Positions 5,669-12,818 of a stretch of 16,238 nucleotides of DNA are shown in pieces; position 1 is the first letter of the stretch; each line of letters starts with the position of its first letter. Position numbers and translations under genes: made by a program. This DNA comes from an uncultured Chthoniobacterales bacterium (lineage in GTDB: Bacteria; Verrucomicrobiota; Verrucomicrobiia; Chthoniobacterales; UBA10450): the NCBI GenBank assembly GCA_955652155.1, contig CATPAT010000062.1, forward strand, positions 1-16,238. Reading direction: 5' to 3'. The notes beneath the pieces are model-generated. The model worked only from the letters and a program-made list of their open reading frames with translations, searched no databases and had not been told where the DNA came from.

Positions 5669-8341
5669 CTACTTCTGTTTCGCAGCTGGAGAGCTTTCTG
5701 GCCTGCCCGTCGTAGCCCTGGCGGAGGCGGGCGGTCGCACCGTAGCTAAAACATACGGCTGATCGCGAAAATATTTCGCCGCAACGCGTTTGGTCTCGTC
5801 GAGGGTAACCGCTTCCGTGTCACGCTCGAGGTTTTTGTAATAATCGAAGCCGAGCCCGTAAAGCTCGTCGAGCGCGCATTGATAACCGAACGAATCGTTG
5901 CTTTGCATCGCGATCTGATGCTGGCCGATCAATTTCTTTTTCGCGCGGGTTAATTCCTCCTGAGTGAGGCCTTCGCTCGCCAGTTTCCGGATCTCATCGA
6001 GCAACTCCGCCTTCACCCGCTCCATTTTTTGTGGATCGGTCCCAAGATAAAATGCGAACAGACCGGGAACGAGCCCCTGCATCTGGCTGGCGCCGACGTA
6101 ATAGGCCAGTCCCATTTGCTCGCGAATACGAATGAAAAAGCGCGAACCGAGGTCGCTGCTCGCTTCGTCGATCAACTCGAGTGCGTATCGATCTTTGTCG
6201 AACATATCGACGCCGCGATAGCCGACCATGATCACGCCCTGCGCTTTTTCCTTATTGCTTTCGACAATCTCTGTTTTGGTAATCGGCGCCGGCGGCCGTG
6301 CATCGGTCAGCGCGAGTGAGCCGGGTTTCATTGCGCCGAGCGCTCGCTCAAACAATTGCTTCACTTCGGCCGCATTCACGTTTCCAAAAACTGAAATCAC
6401 GCCATTTTTCGCTACCAAATATTTGTCGCGGAATTGGAGCAAATCCTTCTGGGTTAGATGCTGCAGCGATTCGGGGGAGCCATTCGAGCGCAAGGCATAG
6501 GGATGATCGGTGAAGAGCGCCTGGCGCAGAATGTTCCGGGCCACGGTCGTCAACTGCTCCTCTTCTTGTTTCACACCGGCGATTTGAACTTCTTTTTCGC
6601 GCGCGACTGCTTTTTCAGGGAAATTCGCGTTGACCAAAACATCGGCCAGTAAATCGACGCCGGTTTTGAGGTCCGGCTTCATCACATGAACGCCGACACT
6701 CATGCTGTTGTTGCCGGCGTCGCTCGAGATCGATCCGCCGATCGCTTCGATCTGATTGGCGATTTGCTCGGCAGTACGCGTCTTTGTTCCTTTGAGCAAA
6801 ACGCGCGCGGTCAAGCGCGTGATCCCATTCGTCTCCGGAGTTTCGGCGAGTAAACCGCTGCGAAAAGCGGCGCTTATCGAAACCAGCGGCAAGCGCGGAT
6901 CTTCGCGCACGAGCAAACGCAGCCCGTTGGAAAGCTGAAATTTTTGAATTTCAGCCACCGGAGCTGGCTTCGAAGCTTCTTGTTTTGCGGCGAGAGAACC
7001 TTTGGGATTCAACGACGCGGCGGTCAGGTTTTGATCGACCAGATATTTCGCCGCGACGCGGCGAATATCGTCCAAGGTTACTTTTTGGACGGCGGTCAAA
7101 TAATCGCGGCTGAAATTCAGGTTCCGGGTTAACAGCCAGTTTGAGCCGAGATCGGAGGCTTGCCCGCGCATGGTGGTGAGCGCATCGAGATGATGGCTGA
7201 GCGACATTTTTTTCGCTTTCATTAGTTCATCGGCGGTCACGCCGGCCTGTTTCACTTCGGCAATGATCTGCAAGATCAACTTCTCAGCGTCTTCGCGTTT
7301 CTTTGGATCGACCGTCGCGTCCACGCCGAGCAATCCCGGATCGCCCGGTGTGTAGGAAAATGCCGAGACGCCGAAGGCGAGACCGGTTTCTTCGCGAACC
7401 CGCCGGTACAGACGCGAGCTGCGTCCTTCGCCCAAAATCGTCGAAAGCAAGTCGAGCGCGGGAACATCCGGATTCGTGATCTCGGGAATGTGCCACGCGA
7501 GCGAAAGCCGTGTCAGCTCGGTCGCGAATTCGTTGTGCGCTTCGCGTCGGCCGAGCTGCGGCGGTTCTTCCGGAACAAAGACCGGCTTAAGCGATTTCTC
7601 CGGGTAACTTTTGAAAAAGTCCGCCAGTTGCTGGTGCACTTTTTCGCCATCGACATCTCCCACCACGATGAAGGTGAGATTGTTCGGCACGTAACGCGAT
7701 TTGTAATACTGCATCACCTGCTCCTGCGTGAGCTGGTTGTAAATTTCTATCTCACCGATCACCGGGAGCCGATAGGGATGGCGCTGATACGCGGTCGCGA
7801 AGAGGAGCAAGCCCGCCTGACGATCAGGGTCGTCAAGACCCATTGCGAACTCGCGACGAATGACCTCCTGCTCTTTTGCGTATTCTTCCGGCGGGAGAGT
7901 CGAATTCATCATCGCGTCGGACAAAACTGCGAGCGCCGTCTGGACTCCATCCTTCGGCACGTCGATCCAAAAAACTGTCCGATCGAAAGAAGTGTAAGCG
8001 TTGATGTAACCGCCCACGTCCTGGATTTTTTGCGCGATCGCGTTGCTCGATTGCGTTTTGGTTCCTTTAAACAGCATGTGTTCGAGGATGTGCGAAAGAC
8101 CGGCACCCAATTTCTCGTCCTCGTAAATGCTGCCAGTACCGCACCACGCCTGCACGCTCGCCACCGGTGCGCTCCGGTCTTCCTGGACAATCAGCGTCAG
8201 GCCGTCGGGCAGGACCCATTTTTGCGCCGTACTCGGCGGAAAAGTGATGACGGCTGAGTCATCCGCAGCGGCAGCTTTCAAGTTCACCATGCTAAATACA
8301 ATCGCAGAAATTAGCCCCACCCGCGGGGCTGCGCCCGTCAT
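5669..8341 (-). CDS. Two-domain M16 (pitrilysin-type) zinc metallopeptidase, exported
   Basis: This 890-residue protein contains two M16 units in one chain. The first (about 36-445) holds the inverted zinc motif HILEH (H84, E87, H88) with a downstream glutamate, E164 in VIRREF, 76 residues after H88, as M16 requires. The second unit (about 467-875) aligns without gaps at the same place as RLTAR, so both His and the Glu are lost. It keeps the RIREQMGLAYYVGA segment that completes the active site in M16B pairs. A Sec signal peptide (residues 1-26, ending KAAAA) suggests a periplasmic peptidase. The ATG overlaps the stop of the preceding Minf_1886 gene (ATGA), so translation is probably coupled. 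The C-terminus is a Pro/Ser/Lys-rich tail. Substrates are unknown; relatives degrade peptides or process secreted proteins. Confidence 0.93.
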   Translation of the reverse strand: MTGAAPRVGLISAIVFSMVNLKAAAADDSAVITFPPSTAQKWVLPDGLTLIVQEDRSAPVASVQAWCGTGSIYEDEKLGAGLSHILEHMLFKGTKTQSSNAIAQKIQDVGGYINAYTSFDRTVFWIDVPKDGVQTALAVLSDAMMNSTLPPEEYAKEQEVIRREFAMGLDDPDRQAGLLLFATAYQRHPYRLPVIGEIEIYNQLTQEQVMQYYKSRYVPNNLTFIVVGDVDGEKVHQQLADFFKSYPEKSLKPVFVPEEPPQLGRREAHNEFATELTRLSLAWHIPEITNPDVPALDLLSTILGEGRSSRLYRRVREETGLAFGVSAFSYTPGDPGLLGVDATVDPKKREDAEKLILQIIAEVKQAGVTADELMKAKKMSLSHHLDALTTMRGQASDLGSNWLLTRNLNFSRDYLTAVQKVTLDDIRRVAAKYLVDQNLTAASLNPKGSLAAKQEASKPAPVAEIQKFQLSNGLRLLVREDPRLPLVSISAAFRSGLLAETPETNGITRLTARVLLKGTKTRTAEQIANQIEAIGGSISSDAGNNSMSVGVHVMKPDLKTGVDLLADVLVNANFPEKAVAREKEVQIAGVKQEEEQLTTVARNILRQALFTDHPYALRSNGSPESLQHLTQKDLLQFRDKYLVAKNGVISVFGNVNAAEVKQLFERALGAMKPGSLALTDARPPAPITKTEIVESNKEKAQGVIMVGYRGVDMFDKDRYALELIDEASSDLGSRFFIRIREQMGLAYYVGASQMQGLVPGLFAFYLGTDPQKMERVKAELLDEIRKLASEGLTQEELTRAKKKLIGQHQIAMQSNDSFGYQCALDELYGLGFDYYKNLERDTEAVTLDETKRVAAKYFRDQPYVLATVRPPASARATTGRPESSPAAKQK

Positions 8342-8766
8342 ACAATTTTCGGCGCCGGTAAACTTTTCGGGACTTCGACTTTCTTTTCCGGGGCGTACGG
8401 CTTCACAAACGCGTCCTGAAAATCGTAAACCGCCTTGAAATCCTCGATCGAATCTTGGTCGGTTTTTCCAAAAATACCGGCGCCGATGAGATTGAAAACC
8501 ATGTGACCGATATCTTCACAGGAACGGATCCCCCAGTTATCAAACACCGTCACCACCAGCGGTCCGAATTCCTTGAGCGCATATTGCCGGACGCCTTCGA
8601 GCAACTCCGGTCCGGAAACATGCCTCACCGTTGTCCCTTTTGCTTTCTTTTGCTGCTTGGTCGTGAAATCGAGCGCGTCGCGCAAAAAAATGTAGGCCTC
8701 GCGTTGATAACGCGGGTCACTCGCCACAATCGAATCGAGGGCTTCGGCAAATCCAATCTTCTGCAT
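8338..8766 (-). CDS. Minf_1886 family protein (Verrucomicrobia/Planctomycetes-restricted)
   Basis: This 142-residue protein of unknown function matches the small family named after Methylacidiphilum Minf_1886, defined as largely restricted to Verrucomicrobia and Planctomycetes. Recognisable parts are the N-terminal DPRYQREAYIFLRDALDFT, the central SGPELLEGVRQYALKEFGP and the WGIRSCEDIGHMVFNLI segment. These are the conserved blocks as I recall them. No signal peptide or membrane segment is seen, so it is probably cytoplasmic. It leads a three-gene operon (this gene, M16 peptidase, DUF1844), with an ATGA overlap into the peptidase gene. The ATG at 8766 has no Shine-Dalgarno, and a hairpin with a U tract ends only a few bases upstream. 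The gene is a useful lineage marker, but its role is not inferable here. Confidence 0.82.
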   Translation of the reverse strand: MQKIGFAEALDSIVASDPRYQREAYIFLRDALDFTTKQQKKAKGTTVRHVSGPELLEGVRQYALKEFGPLVVTVFDNWGIRSCEDIGHMVFNLIGAGIFGKTDQDSIEDFKAVYDFQDAFVKPYAPEKKVEVPKSLPAPKIV

Positions 8767-8770
8767 TAAG

Positions 8771-8793
8771 AAAAACGCGCGGCTTAACCCGCG
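8771..8793 (-). terminator. Candidate hairpin plus U tract just upstream of the Minf_1886 gene
   Basis: On the minus strand CGCGG (8793-8789) and CCGCG (8782-8778) form a five-base stem with loop GTTAAG. CG and a run of five T (8775-8771) follow, only four bases before the ATG at 8766. It may end transcription from the upstream minus-strand gene (8878-10164). If instead the operon promoter lies further upstream, the same hairpin would sit in the leader as an attenuator. The stem is short, so the call is tentative. The rest of the 8767-8877 interval shows only a small ATCCG/CGGAT hairpin (8843-8856). Confidence 0.35.
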
Positions 8794-8877
8794 GCAACTA
8801 CCTTAATGAGAAACGCTCGAATGAGCAACTACTCGAAGTTCGATCCGCCGCCGGATGGATTCGCAGTGGCAACAATC

Positions 8878-10164
8878 CTAGAACTCCGCCTCCATCGCGT
8901 CGAGATAAGCGGAGAACGAGTCCTTTCGATGCGCCCGGGAAGGAGTCTCCAGGCTTGAAGTGTTGAGGCAATCCTCAAAGAGACCGCTTCGGGTTGACAA
9001 TTGCGTAGCCTCGAACCAGTTCAGGTAATCGTCGATTTCGGTCATTCGCGCGGACAGTTTTGCGCGCAAAGTTTTCAAGTCGGCTAGGCGTGCCGCCAGG
9101 CCACGAATTTTTCCGAGCACCAACTGCGTAGCAACTTGCTGATAATCCTGGACGACTGAGCGAAGAGCTGGGTTGGCCTGCGCAGCCAACAACAATAATT
9201 CCCGACTAAATTTTTGGAGCGCCAGTCGCTGCGTCGGAGCCGGCTTCTTTTGGCAAAGATCTTCGAAGGATAGAGATTTATCCCGCCCGCCGGTCCGCAC
9301 AAATTTTGTCTGTAAAAGGCCAGCGAGCTTTTCCTCCGTCTGCGAAAAAGTCAGAAGATCAGCGCGCTCTGAACTCCTAATGTCTGCAATCTTCGATTTC
9401 CAAATTTTTTCATCGTTTCCGACAAGTTGCGGAAACGCTGCCTGCAAATCGGCCAACGGATCGTTTGAAGTGAATGAGAGATTGTCGATGTAACGGCCAA
9501 GGTGCGCGTGGCCGTCCGCGCTTTCGATCAGCAACTGAACGAGCGCGAACGAGTAGGCGCGATAAAGAAGCCGCCCGACGGAATCGAGCAATTCGGGCCG
9601 CTCCCACAACACCTCATCGAGCGGTGTGATTCGTTCCGGCACTGCCAGCGCGTTGGTCAGCGCTGTGCAATCGCGATTTGGGGCCAAAGCGAGCAAGCCT
9701 TCAATCACCCAGTTTGGCGGCTCAACATAGGTCGCACCCGAAGCAATCCCGGGTTGATTCCGATAAATCATTTCGAGCAGAATCGCCCGCAACAGTTCGC
9801 GCTCCATCGCTCCGAAATCCATTTTGCGCGAAATCGTGAGGTCGAGCTGCAATTTCAGGCCAGATCCGGTTTGACTGAAGCGCAAAGCTGTCGCTGGTAT
9901 TTCCGGCAGATTCGCCGCGGGCGATTGCAAATTAACTACGATCGCGGCGCCCCATTGATCGCGTCGTTGCAAGACAGCGAGCAGATTGGCTTTGGTGCGC
10001 TCGGCCAGCGCAGAGACCGCACCACGCCACGCCGCATCGCCTCCGTAAATGACGAATTGTCCGGATGGACTGAGGCTGCGTTCAATCGGCGGCGCGGCGG
10101 GCAATCCGAAAATCGAACAGCCGAGGAGCGCTCCTCCGAAAATCGCGCGAATTCTCATCTTCAC
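8878..10164 (-). CDS. Exported protein of unknown function, possible degenerate gluzincin
   Basis: I do not recognise this 428-residue protein with certainty. It starts with a signal peptide (RIRAIFGGALLGCSIFG). The LLGC at 13-16 could be a weak lipobox, but cleavage after LPA is also possible. Residues 36-80 read like the N-terminal part of peptidase-MA-type domains. The helix LLRAILLEMIYR (124-135) falls where such enzymes carry HEXXH, and PNWVIEGLLAL (150-160) falls where they carry the third-ligand WxxEG. If that alignment is right, the zinc site is lost (AI..E in place of HE..H). The rest (about 240-428) is helical and charged. The start is GTG at 10164 or, equally plausible, ATG at 10158. 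It is divergent from the Gly/Tyr-rich gene, with 125 bases between them that show no convincing promoter. Confidence 0.75.
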   Translation of the reverse strand: MKMRIRAIFGGALLGCSIFGLPAAPPIERSLSPSGQFVIYGGDAAWRGAVSALAERTKANLLAVLQRRDQWGAAIVVNLQSPAANLPEIPATALRFSQTGSGLKLQLDLTISRKMDFGAMERELLRAILLEMIYRNQPGIASGATYVEPPNWVIEGLLALAPNRDCTALTNALAVPERITPLDEVLWERPELLDSVGRLLYRAYSFALVQLLIESADGHAHLGRYIDNLSFTSNDPLADLQAAFPQLVGNDEKIWKSKIADIRSSERADLLTFSQTEEKLAGLLQTKFVRTGGRDKSLSFEDLCQKKPAPTQRLALQKFSRELLLLAAQANPALRSVVQDYQQVATQLVLGKIRGLAARLADLKTLRAKLSARMTEIDDYLNWFEATQLSTRSGLFEDCLNTSSLETPSRAHRKDSFSAYLDAMEAEF

Positions 10165-10289
10165 AACCAGCTGGGAGCAGAATAGTTGTCCTCAGCCTCT
10201 AGTGGCGAGCACGATTGCGAATTTTTCTGCAAAAAAAGTGAAACTCGCGCCTGTTTCTCACGTCTAATTTTTAGAACCAAAACAGGCTT

Positions 10290-10748
10290 ATGAACACAAA
10301 ACGCATCCTATCAAGCGTGGTCATAGGGTTGATCTTGACCGGGTCGCTAGCGATGGCGGCCCCAGGGAATGACCGGGCTCGCTCGAAAGCAAAAGTACGA
10401 GCGGCAAAACAGACCACGACAATGACAACCGGAGGCCACGCCGCGGTCCGAACACGGAGTTTCGCAACTGGCGGAAATACAGCGGTGCGGACTGGAACCG
10501 TTCGTAACCGCAGCACCGTGTTTACTGGCGGCAACACCACGGCGGTCCGAACTGGAACCGTTCGTAATCGGAGCACGGTTTTCGTAGGGGGGAGCAGTTT
10601 CGGATTTGGCTATCCGTATTACTCCTACGGTTACTACCCATACGGTTACTCCAGTTATTACCCGTACGACTACACCTACGGCTACTACGGTTATAACCGG
10701 TCCGGTTATGGCGCCTACGCCAACGGATCAGTCGTAATCCAAGTTTAA
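10290..10748 (+). CDS. Secreted Gly/Tyr-rich protein, truncated before its peptidoglycan-binding domain
   Basis: The 152-residue product has a clear Sec signal peptide (1-23, cleavage AMA-AP) and a basic linker (26-45). It then has tandem copies of a 19-20-residue repeat (60-78 and 79-98, core NTAVRTGTVRNRSTVF) and a Gly/Tyr/Pro-rich stretch (105-145, repeated YYPYGY-like units). It ends NGSVVIQV at a TAA (10746-10748). In the same frame the sequence continues with an intact PG_binding_1-type domain, so the natural protein was probably about 205 residues. The single change needed is TAA back to CAA. As read, the product would be a secreted low-complexity protein without its wall-binding module. 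The ATG at 10290 has a weak AGG three bases upstream. TCTAAT at 10263-10268 could be a -10 box, but no good -35 box pairs with it. Confidence 0.8.
   Translation: MNTKRILSSVVIGLILTGSLAMAAPGNDRARSKAKVRAAKQTTTMTTGGHAAVRTRSFATGGNTAVRTGTVRNRSTVFTGGNTTAVRTGTVRNRSTVFVGGSSFGFGYPYYSYGYYPYGYSSYYPYDYTYGYYGYNRSGYGAYANGSVVIQV
10467..10583 (+). repeat. In-frame tandem repeat inside the Gly/Tyr-rich gene
   Basis: Two adjacent units, 57 bases (10467-10523) and 60 bases (10524-10583), encode nearly identical peptides with the core AVRTGTVRNRSTVF. The second has one extra Thr codon. A GGHAAVRT stretch just before them looks like a more diverged third unit. The copies differ at several bases, mostly at third codon positions, so the duplication is not brand new. 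Confidence 0.75.
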
Positions 10749-10907
10749 TCGCGACTGGCCCGAGCCGGTTACCATCACGGCGCGATCGACGGAGTGATGG
10801 GGCCGCGCACCCGTTACGCTATTCAGGTGTATGAGCGCGACCACGGTCTCCGCGTGGACGGCGTGATCAGTGGATCGCTCATGCGGAACATGGGTCTCCG
10901 TTACTAG
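10749..10907 (+). pseudogene. Peptidoglycan-binding (PG_binding_1) domain cut off by an in-frame stop
   Basis: Continuing in frame after the TAA at 10746, 52 codons run without interruption to a TAG at 10905-10907. The residues include RLARAGYHHGAIDGVMGPRT and then YERDHGLRVDGVI. This fits the PG_binding_1 pattern of a GY..G.IDG..GP.T helix pair followed by GL.VDG. Family members usually have Val-Gln-x-x-Leu at the beginning, and here V-stop-S-R-L stands in its place, which points to a CAA-to-TAA change. There are no frameshifts or extra stops, so decay is recent or the stop is read through. A GTG/ATG pair at 10794-10799 could restart translation but would miss the first helix. Confidence 0.7.
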
Positions 10908-10936
10908 CGAAAACTAAAACAGATTGATTGGTTGGT

Positions 10937-10987
10937 TGGCCGGCGAGTCCGATGGAGAAATGGCGGGCTCCCGGCCACTTCCTTTTT
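10937..10987 (+). terminator. Intrinsic terminator after the Gly/Tyr-rich / PG-binding gene
   Basis: TGGCCGG-C-GAG-T-CC (10937-10950) pairs with GG-G-CTC-CCGGCCA (10965-10977), leaving one bulged C and one T-G wobble, around a 14-base loop. A T-rich tract, CTTCCTTTTT (10978-10987), follows. It lies 30 bases after the TAG that closes the peptidoglycan-binding domain. That placement supports the view that the original transcription unit ended there rather than at the premature TAA. The T tract runs into the stop codon of the convergent zinc-ribbon gene. Confidence 0.65.
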
Positions 10988-11729
10988 AACGAGGCGGCGC
11001 GGCTATTGTAACGCTGCCGTCGTGAAAGTTCACCGTCCCCATTTTTCCAATCAATTTACGCTCGCGGTCGAGCGCCGACCATAAATCGGCGAAAATGATG
11101 TCGCCGAATTGCATGATCACGGGATGAATCGGCAGCCGCCCGATCGAGCCGCCAACATTTGTGGCAGCAATTCTTCCCGCGTTCGTTTCCACGCGATGAG
11201 ATGTGCGGCTGAAAATTGAATAACCAAAGAGCGAACGCTCCATGGCGATCGTGCAAGCACCTTCGCGGAAAGAAGCAGTCGCGCGCACGAATGTCAGCAA
11301 CGGGTAAGTCAGCGCGGCTTTTTTGCTGATCAATCGATAAGTCAGATAAGCGTTAATCTGGTCTTGCGAATATTCCAGCGGGCTGGGCCTCAGATGTGCA
11401 TTTTCCAAATCGAGATCGATTTGCGGTGACACAATCTTTGTCGGCGCAGGAAGTTCCGGTGGCAGGGCCATCTCGACCAAGGCGGCCGCAGCGACCGCAG
11501 CCAAAACTAATTTGCTCACAGCAAAGAAATTGTGACGGACCTTGCTCGGCGGCCCCAACATCTTCTGCAAACGCCGATGTGTCTCTGTCGGATCCACCAT
11601 CGGCTTCTGCGCAGCCGCCATGGAACGGTCCAGGCGTTCACCGCAATTGTGGCAGTAGATCCGCTCGGCTTCGTTTTCGTGCCGGCACTCCCCACAAACT
11701 ATTTTCGTCATTGTTGTTGTCGTCGTCAT
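10986..11729 (-). CDS. Membrane-anchored zinc-ribbon protein of unknown function
   Basis: This 247-residue protein starts with a four-cysteine zinc ribbon (C12, C15 in CGEC; C26, C29 in CHNC). A basic segment follows and then one membrane helix (about 68-88, AVSKLVLAAVAAAALVEMAL). The C-terminal portion (about 100-247) is predicted to be beta-rich and would lie outside the cytoplasm, since the ribbon is normally inside. I do not recognise the C-terminal domain. The ATG at 11729 overlaps the FmdB-type gene stop (ATGA) and has AAGGA eight bases upstream. The N-terminus MTTTTTM comes from an ACG/ACA run, and M7 at 11711 is an alternative start. The coupling suggests it works with, or is co-regulated with, the FmdB-type protein. 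Confidence 0.78.
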   Translation of the reverse strand: MTTTTTMTKIVCGECRHENEAERIYCHNCGERLDRSMAAAQKPMVDPTETHRRLQKMLGPPSKVRHNFFAVSKLVLAAVAAAALVEMALPPELPAPTKIVSPQIDLDLENAHLRPSPLEYSQDQINAYLTYRLISKKAALTYPLLTFVRATASFREGACTIAMERSLFGYSIFSRTSHRVETNAGRIAATNVGGSIGRLPIHPVIMQFGDIIFADLWSALDRERKLIGKMGTVNFHDGSVTIAAPPR

Positions 11730-12070
11730 GGTGCCGATTCCTTTTTCGGTTTGGTCGGTGGCGCTGAGGTCGATGTTTTTGGCGGAGGCGTTTTTGGTTC
11801 TTTGCCGAAGGAAGATTTTTCGCCGGCAGTGGGCGCTTCTTTCTTGGCCGCTTCCTGGTAGGCTTTGCTCCGATAGTCGGTGCTATAAAAGCCGGACCCT
11901 TTGAAAATAATCCCCGCGCCGGTGCCGAGAAGCCGTTTTACCTTGCGATGGCCCCATTTTGGGAGCCGGCAAAGGTCCTTGGGACATTCCCGGAGCGGTT
12001 CGTCGCGCATTGATTGAAACATCTCAAAATCTTGGTCGCACTTCCGGCAGTGATACTCGTAAGTCGGCAT
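11726..12070 (-). CDS. FmdB-family zinc-ribbon protein (putative regulatory protein)
   Basis: This 114-residue protein begins MPTYEYHCRKC, the diagnostic FmdB/CxxC_CxxC_SSSS N-terminus. A zinc ribbon is formed by C8, C11, C29 and C34; the second pair is spaced CPKDLC rather than the usual CPxC. The middle reads KRLLGTGAGIIFKGSGFYSTDY, again typical of the family. The last 40 residues are a Pro/Thr/Lys/Ala-rich tail. Family members are annotated as putative regulators on thin evidence. The frame is open to 12100, but the family N-terminus fixes the start at 12070, with GAGG about 10 bases upstream. It is divergent from the L,D-transpeptidase gene, with 129 bases between them. Confidence 0.9.
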   Translation of the reverse strand: MPTYEYHCRKCDQDFEMFQSMRDEPLRECPKDLCRLPKWGHRKVKRLLGTGAGIIFKGSGFYSTDYRSKAYQEAAKKEAPTAGEKSSFGKEPKTPPPKTSTSAPPTKPKKESAP

Positions 12071-12199
12071 GCCGGAAACGCTGCCTCGAAGAAAGCACAA
12101 TTCAAGCCGCGGAAAGGACCGAAATTCACCGGCTCTGCCAGAGCTGCGTCTCTTGACTTTGGATACTCCTCCGGTAAAGGGTTCGATCGAAAAGTTTTT

Positions 12200-12808
12200 A
12201 TGCGTTCTTCATTTTATCGGCTGTCTCTTTTGTCGCTTTTCGCAACGTTGGCTTTGATCGTGACCAGCTGCGAGGAAGACGTCCGCTATTCGGGACAAAC
12301 CCAATATCTCGGCGGCGTCCACGGCGGCGCTCCAACTACCGGCGCGCCGACCGACAGCGTTTCTTACTGGGACGGCGATCACATCGGCGGCAAGCCTTCT
12401 GTCAAAATCAGCCTGAAAGAACAGCGCGCCTACTTTTACAAAAGCGGAATGCTGGTCGGAATTTCGCAGCTCTCCACCGGACGCGAGGGTTTGATCACGC
12501 CGGCTGGTCATTTCTCGATCATCCAAAAAGACATTAATCACGTCTCAACCAAATACGGCGATTTCGTTGACGATGCCGGTAACGTCGTGATGCCCAACGT
12601 CTCGGTTGACGACAAGAAACCGCCAGGCAGCCATTTCAAAGGCGCGCCGATGCCTTATTTTATGCGCATCGTCGACGGTGTCGGAATGCACGCTGGTTAT
12701 CTGCCGGGCTATCCTGCATCCCACGGTTGTATTCGGATGCCGCAATTCATGGCCGAGAATTTCTTCAAATCACTTTCAACCGGCACTCCAGTTACGATTA
12801 CGAATTAA
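12200..12808 (+). CDS. L,D-transpeptidase (YkuD domain), lipoprotein
   Basis: This 202-residue enzyme is predicted to make L,D-crosslinks in peptidoglycan or to attach proteins to it. It has a lipoprotein signal peptide with lipobox VTSC (C24) after a hydrophobic stretch (8-20), so it is probably membrane-anchored in the periplasm. The YkuD domain runs about 66-200. It begins VKISLKEQRAYFYKSG, contains STGREGLITPAGHFSI (92-107), and has the catalytic block MHAGYLPGYPASHGCIRMP with H164, H175, nucleophile C177 and R179 all intact. The frame is open further upstream to 12014, but that part overlaps the FmdB gene, and the ATG at 12200 gives the lipoprotein signal. No strong ribosome binding site is seen. 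A multi-hairpin element follows the stop. Confidence 0.92.
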   Translation: MRSSFYRLSLLSLFATLALIVTSCEEDVRYSGQTQYLGGVHGGAPTTGAPTDSVSYWDGDHIGGKPSVKISLKEQRAYFYKSGMLVGISQLSTGREGLITPAGHFSIIQKDINHVSTKYGDFVDDAGNVVMPNVSVDDKKPPGSHFKGAPMPYFMRIVDGVGMHAGYLPGYPASHGCIRMPQFMAENFFKSLSTGTPVTITN

Positions 12809-12818
12809 ATTCCACGCG

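Noticed and set aside
8806..8958. A 50-codon plus-strand frame starting at ATG 8806
   Set aside because: It has no ribosome binding site, no domain, and runs antisense into the end of the 8878-10164 gene. It is probably chance.
10238..10268. GTGAAA with TCTAAT as a promoter for the Gly/Tyr-rich gene
   Set aside because: The -10 box is decent, but the spacing is 19 bases and the -35 box is weak. It is mentioned only in the gene entry.
12153..12180. TTGACT (12153) with TAAAGG (12175) as a promoter for the transpeptidase
   Set aside because: The -35 box is good, but the -10 box matches the consensus at only three of six positions. Promoter consensus in this phylum is not well enough known to call it.
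12014..12199. Upstream extension of the L,D-transpeptidase frame
   Set aside because: It overlaps the start of the FmdB gene in antisense, and the ATG at 12200 gives a proper lipoprotein signal peptide.
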